From assembly GCF_036636695.1 (NCBI RefSeq), contig NZ_JAVWNW010000009.1: a DNA stretch of 64,000 bases. One strand, written 5' to 3'. The notes beneath the pieces are model-generated. The model searched no databases and had not been told where the DNA came from. It saw only the letters and a list, made by a program, of their open reading frames with translations. The number at the start of each line of letters is the position of its first letter. Position 1 is the first letter of the stretch. Origin of the DNA: Anaerorhabdus sp036636695 (GTDB taxonomy: Bacteria; Bacillota_I; Bacilli_A; Erysipelotrichales; Erysipelotrichaceae). Below, piece by piece: positions 52,733-61,605 of this stretch. The position numbers were made by a program, and so were the translations under genes.

Positions 52733-54242
52733 TACTTGCACCATCCTTCCCACCTGTCATATATAAACCTAATTGAAGTTCATCAATTTCATCTGCTTTA
52801 TTTACACTAATAATTTTTCCATCATAAATTACTGCAATACGATCTGATAGACTTCTTACTTCATCTAAATCTGCTGAGATTAATAGAATTGATTTTCCTT
52901 CATCGCGAAGTTTTAATAATTGTTGGTGAATGTATTCAGTTGCCCCTACATCAACTCCACGGGTTGGTTGAGCAACAATCAATACATCAGGATTTTGTTC
53001 GAAGACTCTTGCGATAACAACTTTTTGTTGATTACCTCCAGATAGTGAACCAACCATTTCATTCTTAGTTGGTGTCTTTATCATATAGTCTTGAATTGCT
53101 TTATTAGAGAATGTCGCAATATTCTTTCTCTTCATAAGCCCATGTTTCATAAACTCTTCTTTATCGTGATAGCCTAGAATTAAATTATCTTCAATTGACA
53201 AGTCAACAACTAATCCTCTTAAATGACGATCTTCTGGAATGTGTCCAACTTTGTTTTTGATAAATTTACCTGCATCCCCATTTATTTCTTCAGATCCTTT
53301 ATAAAACCTACCCTGTGTTGGCTTTTTTAGACCTGTTAACACTTCGATTAATTCTGTTTGTCCATTCCCTTCAATACCAGCTATTCCTAATATTTCACCT
53401 GCATGAATTGATAGATTAATATCTTTTAAAATTTCTATCCCTTTTTCTTTTAAACATACATCTTTCATTTCAAAGTAGATATCACCCATGTTTTTATTTT
53501 CACGGCGTACATTAAGTTCTACTTCACGTCCCACCATAAGATTCGCAAGGTCATGCACAGTAACATTCCCTAATGGTAAATTTGATTGAACCATTTTGCC
53601 ATCACGAAGAACAGATATCTTATCTGCAATCGCAAGTGTTTCTTTCAATTTATGTGTGATGATTACAATTGATTTATTATTTTCTTTTAGTTTGCGCATA
53701 ATCACAAAAAGTTCCTCAACTTCTTGTGGTGTAAGTACAGCTGTTGGTTCATCTAAAATTAAAATACTTACACCTCGATAAATGGCTTTTAGTATTTCAA
53801 CTCTTTGTTGTTCACCGACAGATAAATCTTGTACTTTGGCTTCTGCATTGATATTAAAGTTAAAGCGGTCGATTAATTCTTGTACTTCTTCTTTAGCCTT
53901 TTTACCATCTACAAACCAACCTTTTTTAGGTTCGTTGTTTACAATAATGTTTTCCATAACGCTCATAACTGGAGAAAGCATGAAGTGTTGATGCACCATA
54001 CCAATTCCTAAATCAATTGCGTCTTTTGGACTTTTAATTTTAACTTCTTTTCCATCTATTCGAATGCTACCTTCATCCATTGCAGTCATTCCATAGAGGA
54101 TTTTCATAAGTGTCGACTTCCCTGCTCCATTTTCCCCTAGTAGAGAGTGTATCTCTCCCTGACTTAAAGAAAAGGAAACATGATCAACAGCTTTAACATG
54201 CGGATATTGTTTAACAATATCAATCATTTCCACACTGTTCAT
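52725..54242 (-). CDS. Double ABC ATPase of the BMP-type importer
   Basis: 505 residues with two ATPase halves. The first has Walker A GENGAGKSTLM (about 36) and signature LSVGEQQRVEILKA with Walker B LILDEPT. The second has a degenerate Walker A GIEGNGQTEL (about 290) and an intact signature LSGGNQQKVVIARV. This pairing is usual for the YufO/RbsA-like nucleoside or sugar importers. It lies between the binding lipoprotein (25 bases upstream) and the permeases (overlap). Confidence 0.94.
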   Translation of the reverse strand: MNSVEMIDIVKQYPHVKAVDHVSFSLSQGEIHSLLGENGAGKSTLMKILYGMTAMDEGSIRIDGKEVKIKSPKDAIDLGIGMVHQHFMLSPVMSVMENIIVNNEPKKGWFVDGKKAKEEVQELIDRFNFNINAEAKVQDLSVGEQQRVEILKAIYRGVSILILDEPTAVLTPQEVEELFVIMRKLKENNKSIVIITHKLKETLAIADKISVLRDGKMVQSNLPLGNVTVHDLANLMVGREVELNVRRENKNMGDIYFEMKDVCLKEKGIEILKDINLSIHAGEILGIAGIEGNGQTELIEVLTGLKKPTQGRFYKGSEEINGDAGKFIKNKVGHIPEDRHLRGLVVDLSIEDNLILGYHDKEEFMKHGLMKRKNIATFSNKAIQDYMIKTPTKNEMVGSLSGGNQQKVVIARVFEQNPDVLIVAQPTRGVDVGATEYIHQQLLKLRDEGKSILLISADLDEVRSLSDRIAVIYDGKIISVNKADEIDELQLGLYMTGGKDGASNE

Positions 54243-54267
54243 TGTTTCCTCCTTAATAATTCAGATT

Positions 54268-55350
54268 CTATTTATTATATTGGTTAGCTTGAACCCATGC
54301 ATCCAATTCTTCAGCAGTTTCACAAATTACAAGTTCTCCACTTTGAATTTTCGCTTTGATTTCTTCGATTGCTGTTGCGATTTCTTCAGTTGGAACTACA
54401 TTAGAATTTTCATTAGAATATCCTACAGCATCTTCTTTTAATCCACTAACTTTTAAACCTTCTTGCCATGTTCCTTCAACTAGAGATTTAACTTCGTTAT
54501 AAACCATTTCATTAACATTACGAATTGAAGTTGCGGCAATATAATCTGGTTCGATTGCATTTTGATTTCCACCTACACCGAATGCGTAACGATTTGCTTC
54601 TTTTGCTGCTGTGAATACACCAAGTCCTGATGCTCCAGCAATATGTTGAATAAAGTCAGCACCTTGGTTATACATAGACATTGCGATTTCTTTTCCTTTA
54701 TTAGCATCATTGAAGTTTCCAACAACAGCTTCTATTATTTTTGCATCTAGATTTACATAACGAACTCCAGCTTCATACCCAATTACACCTTTTCTTAAGT
54801 TTGGATTGTCCATACCTAAGATAACCCCTACTACATTATCTGCATTTGCATTTGGCATATCAGAAAGTGTTGCTAATCCTGCATATACTCCGCAAAGGAA
54901 TGTTTGTTCTTGCCATTTAGTTGATACTGTTGAAACATTAGGGAATTCTAATGATGAATCCACTAAAGAAAACTTTTGATCAGGATAATCAGTCGCAACT
55001 GCTTTAATTGCATCTTCTTGATCTGATGCTAATCCAATAATTAAATCATAGTTTCCACTATCCGCAAATTGACGGTGAGCTGCTTCAAAGTCACTTGCTG
55101 ATGCTGGTTCAACATAATCAAATGTAATTCCAAAATCTGCTTCTGCTTGTTTTAAACCATCATAAGACATGTCATTGAAGTTTTTATCCCCAAGTCCACC
55201 TGTTGATAATACGATTGCTACTTTAATTTCTGAGCTTGGGTTTGCTGTTCCTTCTGCTCCATCAGTCTTAGGTTCAGCTGGCTTACTGCTGCACCCAATA
55301 AGTGATGCTGCCACAAGCAGTGACAAACACAACTTTACTATTTTTTTCAT
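54268..55350 (-). CDS. BMP-family substrate-binding lipoprotein
   Basis: 360-residue BMP (Med/PnrA-like) protein. The lipoprotein signal is MKKIVKLCLSLLVAASLIGC with Cys20 lipidated. Family blocks are VLSTGGLGDKNFNDMSYDGL, IIGLASDQEDAI and GADFIQHIAGASGLGVFTAA. PnrA-type members bind purine nucleosides. The ATG at 55350 follows GAGGAGG; the frame is open upstream without signal. It heads the import operon, with a CRP-like dyad 65-75 bases before the start. Confidence 0.93.
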   Translation of the reverse strand: MKKIVKLCLSLLVAASLIGCSSKPAEPKTDGAEGTANPSSEIKVAIVLSTGGLGDKNFNDMSYDGLKQAEADFGITFDYVEPASASDFEAAHRQFADSGNYDLIIGLASDQEDAIKAVATDYPDQKFSLVDSSLEFPNVSTVSTKWQEQTFLCGVYAGLATLSDMPNANADNVVGVILGMDNPNLRKGVIGYEAGVRYVNLDAKIIEAVVGNFNDANKGKEIAMSMYNQGADFIQHIAGASGLGVFTAAKEANRYAFGVGGNQNAIEPDYIAATSIRNVNEMVYNEVKSLVEGTWQEGLKVSGLKEDAVGYSNENSNVVPTEEIATAIEEIKAKIQSGELVICETAEELDAWVQANQYNK

Positions 55351-55413
55351 TAACCTTTTCCTCCTCGAACCGCTGTTCAACATTTGTATATCATGAAAGC
55401 CACCTCAAAAAAA

Positions 55414-55427
55414 GTGACAAATGTCAC
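55414..55427. promoter_or_regulatory. CRP/FNR-like operator (GTGA-N6-TCAC), also a terminator stem
   Basis: GTGACAAATGTCAC is a perfect dyad of GTGA-N6-TCAC, the core of CRP/FNR sites, placed between the Crp-like gene and the BMP operon it probably controls. On the minus strand it is followed by seven T, so the same bases can also form the terminator of the regulator gene. Confidence 0.65.
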
Positions 55428-55433
55428 CTTTCA

Positions 55434-56096
55434 TTATTTATTATCATTTTCTTTTATAATTCTTTTTCTTTGTGCTGAATTGATTACAATTAGGTGTCCC
55501 TTCTTGCTGATTAATTCATCCTCTTCTAACTGATTAAGAATACGGTAAATCGTTCTTTTTGAGCACCCAATATATTCTGCAATATCTTCACGTTTAATCT
55601 TTAATTCAACAGTCTTACTTCCACTATTTTTCTTCATCACAAGCTCTGACAAATAATTAATTACCTTTACTTCAGTTCGGTTATTTGGATACTGTGTACG
55701 ATTAAGCGCTTGTGAATAAAATTGATTTGCCCAATACTCTATTAAGTAAGTTTTAAAATCATCACAATCATCCAACATTTTTAAGAATGTATTTTTATTT
55801 AATCGATAACCTACACACTTTTTTCGTGCGCGACAAGTACAACAGTATGTATCATTTCCCGAATAAATTTCCATCAACCCGACAAAATTTGCCCTGTAAT
55901 CTTGGCAATAGGTATATAAAACATCTTTAGAGTTAATATGCATTACATCAATTGCACCTTCAACGAAGATGAATCCTCGATTCACCTCTGAATTAATCTC
56001 AATAATATGTTCTCCAACTTCAAAAGAAACAGGAACAAATGTATCTCTAATATTTTTTGGAATTCCATTAATAATATCTAATATTGATTTTCCCAT
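55434..56096 (-). CDS. Crp/Fnr-family transcriptional regulator with Cys cluster
   Basis: 220 residues. The N-terminal cyclic-nucleotide-binding-like beta-roll (residues about 15-110) and C-terminal helix-turn-helix (EDIAEYIGCSKRTIYRILNQL, near 170) are typical. The beta-roll holds four close cysteines in YCCTCRARKKCVGY (about residues 84-97), not usual for CRP, which could bind a metal or a Fe-S cluster or respond to redox. cAMP-contact residues are not evident. The start at 56096 follows GGAGAAGG. It likely controls the BMP operon downstream. Confidence 0.85.
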   Translation of the reverse strand: MGKSILDIINGIPKNIRDTFVPVSFEVGEHIIEINSEVNRGFIFVEGAIDVMHINSKDVLYTYCQDYRANFVGLMEIYSGNDTYCCTCRARKKCVGYRLNKNTFLKMLDDCDDFKTYLIEYWANQFYSQALNRTQYPNNRTEVKVINYLSELVMKKNSGSKTVELKIKREDIAEYIGCSKRTIYRILNQLEEDELISKKGHLIVINSAQRKRIIKENDNK

Positions 56097-56159
56097 GACC
56101 TTCTCCATTTATACCAAGATTATAACACTGTCATGATATACTTTCTTATTAATTTTAAA

Positions 56160-56185
56160 AGAACTAACCGTTTTCGATTAGTTCT
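56160..56185 (-). terminator. Terminator of the nanE-PTS operon
   Basis: AGAACTAA / TTAGTTCT (56160-56167, 56178-56185), extended inward on the minus-strand RNA by UCG/CGG around AAAA. It lies just after the stop of the GlmU-like gene; the U tract is short. Confidence 0.6.
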
Positions 56186-56187
56186 AG

Positions 56188-57540
56188 TTACCAGCCATAT
56201 TTGTTACTACCCCAAGGTTTTATTGTTTTTTGTTGTTCAACCAAAATAAGCGTTTCACTCTCAACATCTTCACTCACAATAAGGCCTGGACCAAGTGCAC
56301 TCTTACAACCTACTTTAATGCCTGGATAAAAGATATTATTGATACCAGTTCGTACGTAGTCACCAATGAAGATTGAATTTGTATACTCATTAGCATAGTA
56401 ACGTCCATTTACTTTTTGTTTAGTTAATGAATCATCAAATTTCATTACTGCCATTTGTACTCCTGCAGCAATATCTACTTTTCTACCAATCACCCCAAAA
56501 ACTTCACAATTATGCACAGCCGCTACTCCATCGAAAGTAACTCCAGCAACCTCTGCTGTGAATCCTATTTTGTTATTTGACCCAATTACTGTGTGATCAA
56601 CCACCTTACAACTATATTGAATCTTGCTCCCTGATCCTATTACGCAATTTTTTTGAATCACGGCATTCTTCTCAATGATTACATGATCCCCAATAATACA
56701 ATTTCCTTCAATGATTACATTTTGACGAATGATTGTGTTTTTTCCCACAATAATATTTCCTTCAATCAAACACGAGTCATCTATACTAGCTGTATCATCA
56801 ATCATTGATTGATTTAAATTTCCGACAACATTTTTACAATAGTTAAAATTTGCTTTTCTAATATCCCATGGAAATACTAGTTCATCATAATCATTTTCTA
56901 TCCATATTGCATTGAGTTGATTTCCTTGTTCAACATAATTCTGTAAGGCTTCTTCTACAAAATATTTTTCGATTGGCATTTGTCCACAGTTAATATTATG
57001 AAAACCGATACCTACATCTTTGAAAAAACGGATTACATCTCGATCCAATATCATGAACCCACATACTTTCAATGTTGAATAATGTACTCTCGGATGTCCA
57101 ATAAAATTCATTATTGTATTTTGATTAACTTCAACACAGATATGATCCATAGCATTTTCATATTTCTCTAAATGTTTTATCGCTATGCAATTTTCAGTCT
57201 TTGAAAATAGCATATCCAAGTCTATTTTTGAGAAAACTGATTCAGCTTTAATGATAACAACTCTTTCATCACTCTCACATACCTTATAAATCTGTTTTAA
57301 ATAATTATTTTCTTTTTCAATAAATTGAACTTCGCATGCAGATACTTCTGCGATTAAGCGATCATTTTTAGGAGCTATTACTACTATTTCTTTCGAATAT
57401 TTCTTGCATGTATAAATAAGGGATGTAAGATGACTTCGATTGCCTACTGGCATTTGGCAAGCAAGCTCATGAATTGCAAAGGGAAACATCTTCGATGTAT
57501 CCCCCTCACACAATAAAATTATTTTATTTCCAATAGCCAT
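56188..57540 (-). CDS. GlmU-like protein with degenerate nucleotidyltransferase and left-handed beta-helix
   Basis: 450 residues. The N-terminal half (1-235) has a nucleotidyltransferase-like order but lacks the G-x-G-T-R-M signature; the start reads AIGNKIILLCEGDTSKMFPF. The C-terminal half (about 240-450) is a hexapeptide left-handed beta-helix (SIDDSCLIEGNIIVGKNTII, VIGDHVIIEKNAVIQ-like repeats) as in GlmU acetyltransferase or sugar-nucleotide enzymes. The active-site Arg/Lys of the acetyltransferase cannot be confirmed. The ATG lies inside the end of the SIS gene, so the two are coupled. It is last in the NanE-PTS operon; a catalytic or sensory role is open. Confidence 0.7.
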   Translation of the reverse strand: MAIGNKIILLCEGDTSKMFPFAIHELACQMPVGNRSHLTSLIYTCKKYSKEIVVIAPKNDRLIAEVSACEVQFIEKENNYLKQIYKVCESDERVVIIKAESVFSKIDLDMLFSKTENCIAIKHLEKYENAMDHICVEVNQNTIMNFIGHPRVHYSTLKVCGFMILDRDVIRFFKDVGIGFHNINCGQMPIEKYFVEEALQNYVEQGNQLNAIWIENDYDELVFPWDIRKANFNYCKNVVGNLNQSMIDDTASIDDSCLIEGNIIVGKNTIIRQNVIIEGNCIIGDHVIIEKNAVIQKNCVIGSGSKIQYSCKVVDHTVIGSNNKIGFTAEVAGVTFDGVAAVHNCEVFGVIGRKVDIAAGVQMAVMKFDDSLTKQKVNGRYYANEYTNSIFIGDYVRTGINNIFYPGIKVGCKSALGPGLIVSEDVESETLILVEQQKTIKPWGSNKYGW

Positions 57541-58255
57541 AGTATTTGTCAAACAATTGATCATTATAGTCATCTGCTCCATCAACATTAGAACTCTTAA
57601 AAATTGGTGGATTCATCCCTTTAGTAACTAATACATCTATTGTTTCAGCAATCAATGCTTGCGCAATTGCAATTCCCATTACATCGCTAATAGGTCCTGT
57701 TGGTGTTTCGCAACCTTCTACTAAAAATGCTGCATCACCTTTTTCAGCTCCGCTATCAATCGTAATATCTGCCACTTCATACAAGTTTTTCCCAGATTTA
57801 TGACGTGATGTACAATTACTTGAGTGACGTACTGAAGTTAAAGCTATAACTTTCATCCCTTTTTCTTTTGCAGCGAGTGCCATTTCTACTGGCACATTAT
57901 TTCTTCCTGAATTTGAAATAATCATAATTGTATCATTTTCATCTGCTTTATATAAATTTAGAATTGCAGTAGAATATCCATCTAATCTCTCTAAATATGT
58001 ACTCTTATTCGGCATCTGATGAAGCATTAATTCTGGTGGAAGAATTGCTTTTACAAAAGCCAATCCACCCGCGCGAATATAAATTTCTTCCGCGACCATG
58101 TGAGAATGTCCTGATCCAAACACATAGAATCTTCCATCTTTCAAACATGACTCTGCCACAAGTTTTGCCGCATCTTCTATTTTATCAGTCTGAGTTTCAA
58201 TCAACTCGCTCATTTTTTCTTGTACATAATTCAAATATTTTAATCCACTCTTCAT
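57524..58255 (-). CDS. SIS-domain phosphosugar-binding protein (UPF0309 type)
   Basis: 243 residues of the sugar-isomerase fold: FGSGHSHMVAEEIYIRAGGL (about 46-65), IISNSGRNNVPVEMALAAKE and the specific block CETPTGPISDVMGIA. Related UPF0309 proteins bind phosphorylated hexoses, but their reaction is unknown. It overlaps the ceramidase-like gene by 4 bases and the GlmU-like gene by 17. An isomerase or binding step on amino-sugar phosphates would fit the NanE context, but that is inferred. Confidence 0.85.
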   Translation of the reverse strand: MKSGLKYLNYVQEKMSELIETQTDKIEDAAKLVAESCLKDGRFYVFGSGHSHMVAEEIYIRAGGLAFVKAILPPELMLHQMPNKSTYLERLDGYSTAILNLYKADENDTIMIISNSGRNNVPVEMALAAKEKGMKVIALTSVRHSSNCTSRHKSGKNLYEVADITIDSGAEKGDAAFLVEGCETPTGPISDVMGIAIAQALIAETIDVLVTKGMNPPIFKSSNVDGADDYNDQLFDKYYGYWK

Positions 58256-59544
58256 TTATTTCTCTCCTTGTATGTTTTGATAATGTTGCGAATCTCATTT
58301 ATCAAATATTCTCCCTGACCTTTTTCAAATGGGCTACTTAGTGCTTCATACCAGCGATTGTTATAAGCATTCTCATTTGTAATATACATAAGATATCCAT
58401 TTGTATATCCGAGTATTCCAATATCTTCTTTTTCACGAAGAGTATTCGTTAATTCTGAAAATATTTCACCCGGTACTGTTATGAATAATTGACCACAAAA
58501 ATCAACAAGTGTGACTTTTATTTCTGTCTCCTTAATATTATTGTAATATTTTGAGTAAACATAATCGGCATTAGCACCTTCACTTAGTGCTTCGATTAAT
58601 CTAAGTTGTTTCCCTGTTATTCCATTTGCTTTTGCTTCAATTACTTTTTGTCTTGTAGTTTCGATGTTTCTAATTGTTTCTTCTAATGGAAGTGGCATTT
58701 TTGTAATCATTTTAACAAAATGATTTTCCACATTAAATCCTTCACGCTTTATTTCGACTTTACTCTTAGTTTTAAAATGTTCTACAAATAATTCTCCATA
58801 GCGTTGAACTTCTTCATAACCGCTACTTTTTCGTGTAAACCGTGTTGAAATATCACCACATGCACCATTCGCAAAAAGAACCACATGATAATCATTTTCT
58901 AAATTTTTGCTAATTGAACCTGGGTAATCTGCACTTACCTCAAGATTAGTATGATTGAGCACCGTTGGATGACAGGCATAATTCACGAATAAATTTTTAG
59001 TTTTGTTTCCTGTGATTTCAAAAGCTATAACTTTTGAATCACCTTGAAGTTCTTCTGAATTTCTATTTCTTCCAATATTGAATTCATCATAACTAATTTT
59101 TTTAATCGTACATTCTTCAACATTTTTTATTGCTTCTTTTACACACAATAATGTTTGGTTAACCAAATGTTGAATATATGTCTCATCAACAGGACCAAAT
59201 ATCTCATCTTTGCCATACATTAACGAAGATGAATTTTTTGTATCTACTGTGCCCATAGGTCCAGAATGTGTATGAGTAACACCCACAATAAAATTATCTA
59301 AATCAATATATTCTTTGGCAAATTCTAAACTTAACTTTTCCAATAATAAATGATCAATCGCAAGTAAATCATAAACAATGATGCCTTTGAATATTTCTTT
59401 ATCATTTACCACCATTGTTTTCACGAATAAATCATCATGAATTTTTTTTGAAATTCTTTCTACCGCAAATCCTCCAAGTTGAACGGGAAGGGAAGGGTTT
59501 ATTTTTTCTTTAGAAAATCCAATTTTCATCTGTATCACTTTCAT
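58252..59544 (-). CDS. Neutral/alkaline ceramidase-like protein (PF04734-like), cytoplasmic
   Basis: 430 residues with the ceramidase N-terminal signature INPSLPVQLGGFAVER, IHDDLFVKTMVV and the zinc-type motif GVTHTHSGPMG (His91, His93, Ser94), then ANGACGDIST where the catalytic Ser follows GD. It has no signal peptide, unlike secreted neutral ceramidases, so it should act in the cytoplasm. The amide substrate may differ from ceramide. Starts at 59544 or 59529; neither has a strong Shine-Dalgarno. It follows EIIA by 9 bases. Confidence 0.8.
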   Translation of the reverse strand: MKVIQMKIGFSKEKINPSLPVQLGGFAVERISKKIHDDLFVKTMVVNDKEIFKGIIVYDLLAIDHLLLEKLSLEFAKEYIDLDNFIVGVTHTHSGPMGTVDTKNSSSLMYGKDEIFGPVDETYIQHLVNQTLLCVKEAIKNVEECTIKKISYDEFNIGRNRNSEELQGDSKVIAFEITGNKTKNLFVNYACHPTVLNHTNLEVSADYPGSISKNLENDYHVVLFANGACGDISTRFTRKSSGYEEVQRYGELFVEHFKTKSKVEIKREGFNVENHFVKMITKMPLPLEETIRNIETTRQKVIEAKANGITGKQLRLIEALSEGANADYVYSKYYNNIKETEIKVTLVDFCGQLFITVPGEIFSELTNTLREKEDIGILGYTNGYLMYITNENAYNNRWYEALSSPFEKGQGEYLINEIRNIIKTYKERNK

Positions 59545-59553
59545 CTTTCTACA

Positions 59554-59979
59554 TTACATTAAGTCATCTAAATCATTTGATTCTTCATCTTTAAATATTA
59601 ATTCCTGAATCGCTTCTTTTCCTGTTTCAAGAATTGCATTTACAATGCTTGTGGCATTTTCAAAATCAGATTTAATCATACACTCTAAGACAAGCGGTAA
59701 ATTCATTCCTGCAAGAATATGAATTTCTGGATAACTTTTTTGAACAAGCAAGCTCATATTTGAGGGTGTTCCACCAGGAATATCTGTAATCAAGATTACT
59801 TCTTTTTTATCTATGCTCTTTTCGATTTCAAGAATAATTTTTTCTTTAAATGTATCGGCTGTATCATCTTCACGCAAGCATACTGCACTAAAGTTTTCTT
59901 TTCTGCCAAACAGCATCGCACAACTATCTAACATCGCTGATGCTAATGGACCATGACTCAGTAATATTACTTGTACCAT
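59554..59979 (-). CDS. Mannose-family PTS EIIA component
   Basis: 141-residue cytoplasmic phosphocarrier. The phosphoacceptor is His9 in VILLSHGPLA. Other EIIA-Man blocks are LITDIPGGTPSNMSL and LAGMNLPLVLEC. It takes phosphate from HPr and passes it to EIIB (61606-62079). It is placed after EIID in the operon. Confidence 0.93.
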   Translation of the reverse strand: MVQVILLSHGPLASAMLDSCAMLFGRKENFSAVCLREDDTADTFKEKIILEIEKSIDKKEVILITDIPGGTPSNMSLLVQKSYPEIHILAGMNLPLVLECMIKSDFENATSIVNAILETGKEAIQELIFKDEESNDLDDLM

Positions 59980-59982
59980 ATT

Positions 59983-60798
59983 TTAGAAAATACCAACAAC
60001 TGCCCCAAGAATAGAAAGTGCGATTGCAAGTAACAATACTTTAGTTGTAGAAATACCTTTTTTAATTAATCCATACGCGCCCAAAGTTACAAGTAGTGGC
60101 ATTAGGTTTGGCATAACACCATCAAAAATTGCTTGTAATGTCATTGCTTGTTCTCCTGATCCAACTACAAAATCAAGTGGTACACTTACCATTGTTGCAG
60201 TCATAACTCCAAGTACCATTAGTCCAACAATTGTTGTTCCTTCTGTGATACGTTGCATAATGCCACTACCTGATATTTTTTCAACAAATTGATTACCAAA
60301 CTTATACCCTAAAATCAATCCATAGTAACGTGTTCCAATATTAAATATATTATAAATCAAAAGAAATACTAATGGTCCTAGTAAAGAACCTCCAGCAGAT
60401 AAAGATACACCGATACCTGCACAAATTGGGAATAGTGTAAACCAGAAGAATGAATCTCCAATTCCAGCTAACGGTCCCATTAATGATACTTTTACTGCAC
60501 TTATTGCATTGCCATCAATATTGCCTCTTAATTCTTTACCTTCTTCCATCGCTAATGTGATACCAAAAATAGGCATAGCCATAAATGGATGAGTATTAAA
60601 GAATTCAAGATTTCTTGTTACTGCTTCATGTAATTTATCTGGATCATCTTTATAAATTTTCTTTAAAACTGGTAAAATTGTCCAACAGTACCCAAGCGCT
60701 TGCATACGTTCATAGTTCCATGAGAATTGATATCCAATCCCTCTTAGAAAAACTGTAAATAAATCTTTCTTTGTAATAATATTTGTATTTGCAGTCAT
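59983..60798 (-). CDS. Mannose-family PTS EIID component
   Basis: 271 residues. EIID signatures are SWNYERMQALGYCWTILPVL and FFNTHPFMAMPIFGITLAME, then KVSLMGPLAGIGDSFFWFTL; the C-terminal third is hydrophobic. With EIIC it forms the membrane transporter. It follows EIIC by 11 bases. Confidence 0.94.
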   Translation of the reverse strand: MTANTNIITKKDLFTVFLRGIGYQFSWNYERMQALGYCWTILPVLKKIYKDDPDKLHEAVTRNLEFFNTHPFMAMPIFGITLAMEEGKELRGNIDGNAISAVKVSLMGPLAGIGDSFFWFTLFPICAGIGVSLSAGGSLLGPLVFLLIYNIFNIGTRYYGLILGYKFGNQFVEKISGSGIMQRITEGTTIVGLMVLGVMTATMVSVPLDFVVGSGEQAMTLQAIFDGVMPNLMPLLVTLGAYGLIKKGISTTKVLLLAIALSILGAVVGIF

Positions 60799-60809
60799 AT
60801 TTCTTCCTC

Positions 60810-61592
60810 CTATTCCATTAATGAATCAAGATCTGACGCTGATTCATTTTTTACTTCTGTGTTAACTTTGTTTTTCTTATTATAGTGATCTAGTACTAAA
60901 GCCACACATACCGCTACTAATGTAACACCCACTGTTGAGTATCCTCCAAAAGTCGCAAGTGCAAATCCGATAAAGAAGAATGGGAATAGATATGGAACTT
61001 CAAGCATTGTTAATAACATACCAAACCCAACTGCTGGTAAAATACCACCTGAAACTTCAAGACCTCTTAATACAGCTGTTGGTATAACTGAAATCATTGC
61101 AGTTACAGCATCAACTCCAAAATAAATTGCTGGAAATACAATTACTGAAGTACGAATAAATTGAACAAGAATACCTAAATAGTGTGACATCTCTACTTTT
61201 CCATATTCGCGTTTTTGAGCATAGCCATCTGCCATGTGAATTAAACCTGAATTAATTGTACGTGAGAAAATATCTAAGATTTGAGCACCAAGTGCTACTG
61301 GAACAGCTAATGTTAATGCTATTTCTATTCCTTGCCCTGTAAGAATTGCTAGAGCTGTTGCAATAACACTTCCTATTGTTTGATCTGGCGGAACCGCAGC
61401 CCCCACTCCACTCATACCCATAAAAATTAATTGTAATGAAGCACCAATTATAATACCTTGTTGTAAATCTCCTAAAACTAACCCCGTTAGTGTTCCTACC
61501 CATAATGGTCTTGCGAACCCAAAATGTCCATTCATCCATTCAATTGATAGAATACTTGCTAAAATACTTAATAAAACAGCTTGTAATAACAT
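60810..61592 (-). CDS. Mannose-family PTS EIIC component
   Basis: 260 residues, six or more helices: GTLTGLVLGDLQQGIIIGAS and GMSGVGAAVPPDQTIGS are EIIC-Man/sorbose-type blocks. The C-terminus (KKNKVNTEVKNESASDLDSL) is a charged cytoplasmic tail. GGAGATA precedes the ATG. Confidence 0.94.
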   Translation of the reverse strand: MLLQAVLLSILASILSIEWMNGHFGFARPLWVGTLTGLVLGDLQQGIIIGASLQLIFMGMSGVGAAVPPDQTIGSVIATALAILTGQGIEIALTLAVPVALGAQILDIFSRTINSGLIHMADGYAQKREYGKVEMSHYLGILVQFIRTSVIVFPAIYFGVDAVTAMISVIPTAVLRGLEVSGGILPAVGFGMLLTMLEVPYLFPFFFIGFALATFGGYSTVGVTLVAVCVALVLDHYNKKNKVNTEVKNESASDLDSLME

Positions 61593-61605
61593 TGTTATCT
61601 CCTTC

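Noticed and set aside
57540..57588. Longer start for the GlmU-like gene
   Set aside because: The extra 16 codons lie within the SIS gene and lack similarity; the ATG at 57540 fits translational coupling.
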